Source of the DNA: Liolophura sinensis | Taxonomy: Eukaryota; Mollusca; Polyplacophora; Chitonida; Chitonidae | Assembly (NCBI RefSeq): GCF_032854445.1 | Contig: NW_027018218.1 | Location: forward strand, 1 to 55,403 | Reading direction: 5' to 3' | Length of the DNA stretch: 55,403 nt | In this document: piece after piece, positions 53,363-55,403 of the stretch | Numbering within the stretch: the stretch's first letter is position 1 | Layout of the letters: every line of letters begins with the position of its first letter | The notes under the pieces: generated by a model | Told to the model about the DNA's origin: nothing | What the model saw: only the letters and a program-made list of their open reading frames with translations | Database searches by the model: none | Translations under genes and position numbers: made by a program

Positions 53363-54572
53363 ATTTGACGTCTTCTGGGCTACCAAAGGGCACATAACTT
53401 ATAGTCAAAAGTTGAATATAGTAATGACCAGTCGCGATGGTACATAGTACAGTGTAGCCGATTTCAATTAACAAAAAGACCAGGCAAAAATGCAAAAGTG
53501 GAAAAACTGTTCCAGTGCTGCTGGTAAGAGGCTAATCCGACGTATTTTGTGACGAGAAATCGAATGGTGCAAACCGCGTTGCTCTCCGACCAATACATTT
53601 GGCTGTAGCGACAATTGAATGATCATTGATGACAACATCACTTGCCTAGAAACGGCTCTTACTCCATGGAAACCAGGGAAATTTGCAATTTTTTAAACAG
53701 CTGCCGATGCCTGGCCCAATTCCGCATCTTTTGGCACCTTATTGATGTGGGTCAGTGTTCAATTGTACTTTTTACAGCAGACTGTATCTAGTACTTTGTG
53801 TTTTTTATGTACAAATGGTGTGGTTTTTCTACACGTAGATAAAGACATTGAGATTGTCTTGGACTTAGAAGTAAGACAATTGCTGGGTGAGTTAAATGGG
53901 CTTAGCCCAAAGATTTGACGTCTTCTGGGGTACCAAAGGGCACATAACTTATAGTCAAAAGTTGAATATAGTAATGACCAGTCGCGATGGTACATAGTAC
54001 AGTGTAGCCGATTTCAATTAACAAAAAGACCAGGCAAAAATGCAAAAGTGGAAAAACTTTTCCAGTGCTGCTGGTAAGGAGCTAATCCGACGTATTTTTT
54101 GACGAGAAATCGAATGGTGCAAACCGCGTTGCTCTCCGACCAATACATTTGGCTGTAGCGACAATTGAATGATCATTGATGACTAAATCACGTGCCTAGA
54201 AACGGCTCTTACTCCATGGAAACCAGGGAAATTTGCAATTTTTTAAACAGCTGCCGATGCCTGGCCCAATTCCGCATCTTTTTGCACCTTATTGATGTGG
54301 GTCAGTGTTCAATTGTACTTTTTACAGCAGACTGTATCTAGTACTTTGTGTTTTTTATGTACAAATGGTGTGGTTTTTCTACACGTAGATAAAGACATTG
54401 AGATTGTCTTGGACTTAGAAGTAAGACAATTGCTGGGTGAGTTAAATGGGCTTAGCCCAAAGATTTGACGTCTTCTGGGGTACCAAAGGGCACATAACTT
54501 ATAGTCAAAAGTTGAATATAGTAATGACCAGTCGCGATGGTACATAGTACAGTGTAGCCGATTTCAATTAAC

Positions 54573-54606
54573 AAAAAGACCAGGCAAAAATGCAAAAGTG
54601 GAAAAA
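54573..54606 (+). other. Phased A-tracts (candidate curved DNA), reference monomer
   Basis: Four A-tracts lie close together at 54573-54577 (A5), 54586-54590 (A5), 54594-54597 (A4) and 54602-54606 (A5). Start-to-start steps are 13, 8 and 8 bp, averaging about one helical turn. Runs of A near helical phase are known to bend DNA. The segment is kept in nearly all monomers with only occasional one-base changes. Curvature is inferred, not measured. Confidence 0.5.
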
Positions 54607-54717
54607 CTGTTCCAGTGCTGCTGGTAAGGAGCTAATCCGACGTATTTTTTGACGAGAAATCGAATGGTGCAAACTGCGTTGCTCTCCGACCAATACATTT
54701 GGCTGTAGCGACAATTG

Positions 54718-54727
54718 AATGATCATT
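54718..54727. other. 10-bp perfect palindrome AATGATCATT, reference monomer
   Basis: AATGATCATT is its own reverse complement. About two thirds of monomers keep it. The rest carry a C-to-A change (AATGATAATT) that breaks the symmetry and defines a variant class. A role as a dimeric protein site is possible but unproven. Confidence 0.6.
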
Positions 54728-54863
54728 GATGACTAAATCACGTGCCTAGAAACGGCTCTTACTCCATGGAAACCAGGGAAATTTGCAATTTTTTAAACAG
54801 CTGCCGATGCCTGGCCCAATTCCGCATCTTTTGGCACCTTATTGATGTGGGTCAGTGTTCAAT

Positions 54864-54877
54864 TGTACTTTTTACAG
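54864..54877 (+). other. Splice-acceptor-like TGTACTTTTTACAG, reference monomer
   Basis: A short T-rich tract followed by CAG resembles a eukaryotic 3' splice site on the + strand. It recurs once per monomer. No transcript evidence is available, so this is a look-alike only. Confidence 0.3.
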
Positions 54878-54886
54878 CAGACTGTA
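54873..54886 (+). other. Stem-loop TACAG-CAGA-CTGTA, reference monomer
   Basis: A 5-bp perfect stem with a 4-base loop. The variants CAGTAGACTG and CAGCATACTG, fixed in some higher-order members, fall in the loop and leave the stem intact. One variant (TACAACAGACTGTA near 28463) alters the stem. The stem overlaps the acceptor-like AG. Confidence 0.5.
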
Positions 54887-54917
54887 TCTAGTACTTTGTG
54901 TTTTTTATGTACAAATG

Positions 54918-54934
54918 GTGTGGTTTTTCTACAC
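54918..54934 (+). other. Stem-loop GTGTGG-TTTTT-CTACAC, reference monomer
   Basis: Six pairs including one G-T (G-U in RNA) wobble enclose a T5 loop. It is kept in nearly all monomers. Members with GGTCTGG (for example near 36766, 41716 and 42816) lose one pair. Confidence 0.45.
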
Positions 54935-54984
54935 GTAGATAAAGACATTGAGATTGTCTTGGACTTAGAAGTAAGACAATTGCT

Positions 54985-54992
54985 GGGTGAGT
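54985..54992 (+). other. Splice-donor-like GGGTGAGT, reference monomer
   Basis: G followed by GTGAGT is close to the eukaryotic 5' splice consensus and lies 109 bases after the acceptor-like AG. Members with GGATGAG or GGAAGAG in place of GGGTGAG lose it. A second donor-like GTAAGG or GTAAGA lies near 54624 in this unit. Confidence 0.3.
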
Positions 54993-54996
54993 TAAA

Positions 54997-55009
54997 TGGG
55001 CTTAGCCCA
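54997..55009. other. Near-perfect palindrome TGGGCT-T-AGCCCA, reference monomer
   Basis: Two 6-base arms surround one central base. It lies just before each anchor and is among the best conserved parts of the unit. Changes at 20351 and about 51701 (T to G) and an extra T near 1091 fall in the centre and keep both arms. Arm changes are rare: one G is lost near 3281, and TAGGCTTAGTCCA occurs near 51145. Confidence 0.6.
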
Positions 55010-55012
55010 AAG

Positions 55013-55403
55013 ATTTGACGTCTTCTGGGCTACCAAAGGGCACATAACTTATAGTCAAAAGTTGAATATAGTAATGACCAGTCGCGATGGTACATAGTAC
55101 AGTGTAGCCGATTTCAATTAACAAAAAGACCAGGGAAAAATGCAAAAGTGGAAAAACTGTTCCAGTGCTGCTGGTAAGAGGCTAATCCGACGTATTTTGT
55201 GACGAGAAATCGAATGGTGCAAACCGCGTTGCTCTCCGACCAATACTTTTGGCTGTAGCGACAATTGAATGATCATTGATGACAACATCACGTGCCTAGA
55301 AACGGCTCTTACTCCATGGAAACCAGAGAAATTTGCAATTTTTTAAACAGCTGCCGATGCCTGGCCCAATTCCGCATCTTTTGGCACCTTATTAATGTGG
55401 GTC
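55013..55403 (+). repeat. Partial terminal monomer (391 bp)
   Basis: The last anchor is at 55013 and the sequence ends inside the monomer at GTGGGTC, so the array continues past the window. It carries GGGCTACC, GACCAG, GGGAAAAATG, GAGGCTAATCC, ATACTTTTGG and CACGTG, and one private change, CCAGAGAAA. Confidence 0.95.

Larger units (their letters stand above)
53363..55012 (+). repeat. Three satellite monomers including a tandem duplicated pair
   Basis: Monomers start at 53363, 53913 and 54463. The last two are near identical (GGGTACC, GAGCTAATCC, GATGACTAAATCAC, GGGTGAG) and differ by a few substitutions such as AAACTTTTCC, CTTTTTGCACC and AAACTGCG. The monomer 54463-55012 is used below as the reference for internal motifs. 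Confidence 0.88.
1..55403 (+). repeat. 550-bp satellite, 100 complete monomers plus one partial, head to tail
   Basis: The anchor ATTTGACGTC, or a recognisable variant of it, recurs about every 550 bp from base 1 to base 55013, always in the same orientation. Spacing is exactly 550 for many monomers in a row, for example 25 consecutive monomers from 30809 to 44559. Shorter or longer monomers (536 to 555 bp) are explained by small indels. Landmarks in order, by offset from the anchor: TCGCGA near +72, A-rich segment near +110 to +143, GTAAG near +161, TTTGACGAG near +185, AATGATCATT near +255, a CANNTG site near +275, CCATGG near +305, CAGCTG near +337, TTTTTACAG near +406, GTGAGT near +524 and TGGGCTTAGCCCA near +534. 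The + strand label is arbitrary. GC is about 40 %. The array most likely represents centromeric, pericentromeric or subtelomeric heterochromatin of a eukaryote. I do not recognise the family. Confidence 0.97.

Noticed and set aside
54309-54545. Minus-strand ORF of 78 codons as a protein gene
   Set aside because: It exists only in units with a certain pair of alleles, is closed in most units, shows no domain and repeats only because the satellite repeats.
54720-54755. Hammerhead ribozyme core, as found in some satellites
   Set aside because: TTGATGA followed by GAAAC superficially resembles the core, but the required C of CUGANGA is T, the intervening bases do not form stem II, and I found no CTGATGA-type core on the other strand.
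54463-55012. Origin of the 550-bp unit as three diverged 183-bp subrepeats
   Set aside because: TTTGACG occurs at offsets of about 1 and 185, but the sequence around it does not align further and the third segment lacks it.
54463-55012. CENP-B box
   Set aside because: The only partial match begins TTCGACCTAG and lacks the CGGG end, and it is absent from the TTGGACT allele class.
1-55403. CRISPR array
   Set aside because: The repeat unit is 550 bp with no short direct repeat and unique-spacer pattern. The whole unit repeats.
1-55403. rDNA spacer or tandem rRNA or tRNA genes
   Set aside because: No rRNA-like or tRNA-like segment (for example a T-loop GGTTCGAATCC) is seen in the monomer on either strand.
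1-55403. Telomeric complex repeat of the dipteran type
   Set aside because: Long tandem units do cap some insect chromosomes, but nothing here shows a chromosome end. It is kept only as an untested possibility.
1-55403. LTR, terminal inverted repeats or other transposon structure around the array
   Set aside because: Both edges lie inside monomers, no inverted unit or target-site duplication is visible, and no transposase or reverse transcriptase frame is found.

Overview
The window is one uninterrupted tandem satellite array. A monomer of about 550 bp repeats head to tail in a single orientation from the first base to the last. Using the conserved anchor ATTTGACGTC as an arbitrary monomer start, I find 100 complete monomers (1 to 55012, mean about 550.1 bp) and one partial monomer (55013 to 55403). 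Neither array edge lies in the window. I see no unique sequence, transposon insertion, rRNA or tRNA gene, CRISPR array or credible protein gene.

Organism: 55 kb of non-coding tandem DNA with higher-order structure points to a eukaryotic nuclear genome, in centromeric, pericentromeric or subtelomeric heterochromatin. A hand count on the monomer at 54463 gives about 40 % GC and about 17 CpG (observed/expected near 0.8). CpG is therefore not strongly depleted, which argues against a heavily methylated vertebrate-type satellite. I do not recognise the family and cannot name a taxon.

Layout: monomers differ at a limited set of recurring variant sites, and these define local higher-order repeats (HORs). 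1-3295 is a 1.1-kb dimer in three copies. 3296-6595 holds a second dimer. 7697-14858 is a 2.75-kb pentamer in about 2.6 copies, one with a swapped monomer. 14859-20912 is a mosaic. 20913-25865 is a 1.65-kb trimer in three near-identical copies. 25866-28051 is a dimer in two copies, with a 14-bp deletion at the junction. 28052-44558 is mostly mosaic, with local monomer duplications. 44559-50061 is a 2.75-kb pentamer in two almost identical copies. 50062-55403 is mosaic. Two long-range relationships stand out. The monomer at 51712 matches the one at 31909 (19.8 kb away) at all but one base I could see, and its neighbours match in order with one monomer missing. The pair at 15414/15963 carries the variants of the pair at 3296/3846 (12.1 kb away). 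This is the pattern expected from unequal crossing-over and gene conversion.

Each monomer carries short structured or regulatory-looking motifs: phased A-tracts, a 10-bp perfect palindrome, three small stem-loops in the last third, a CANNTG site with a variable core, and good splice-acceptor and splice-donor look-alikes. Their function is unproven. Short ORFs recur only because the unit recurs. Some patches are rich in single-base indels and are probably consensus errors rather than biology.
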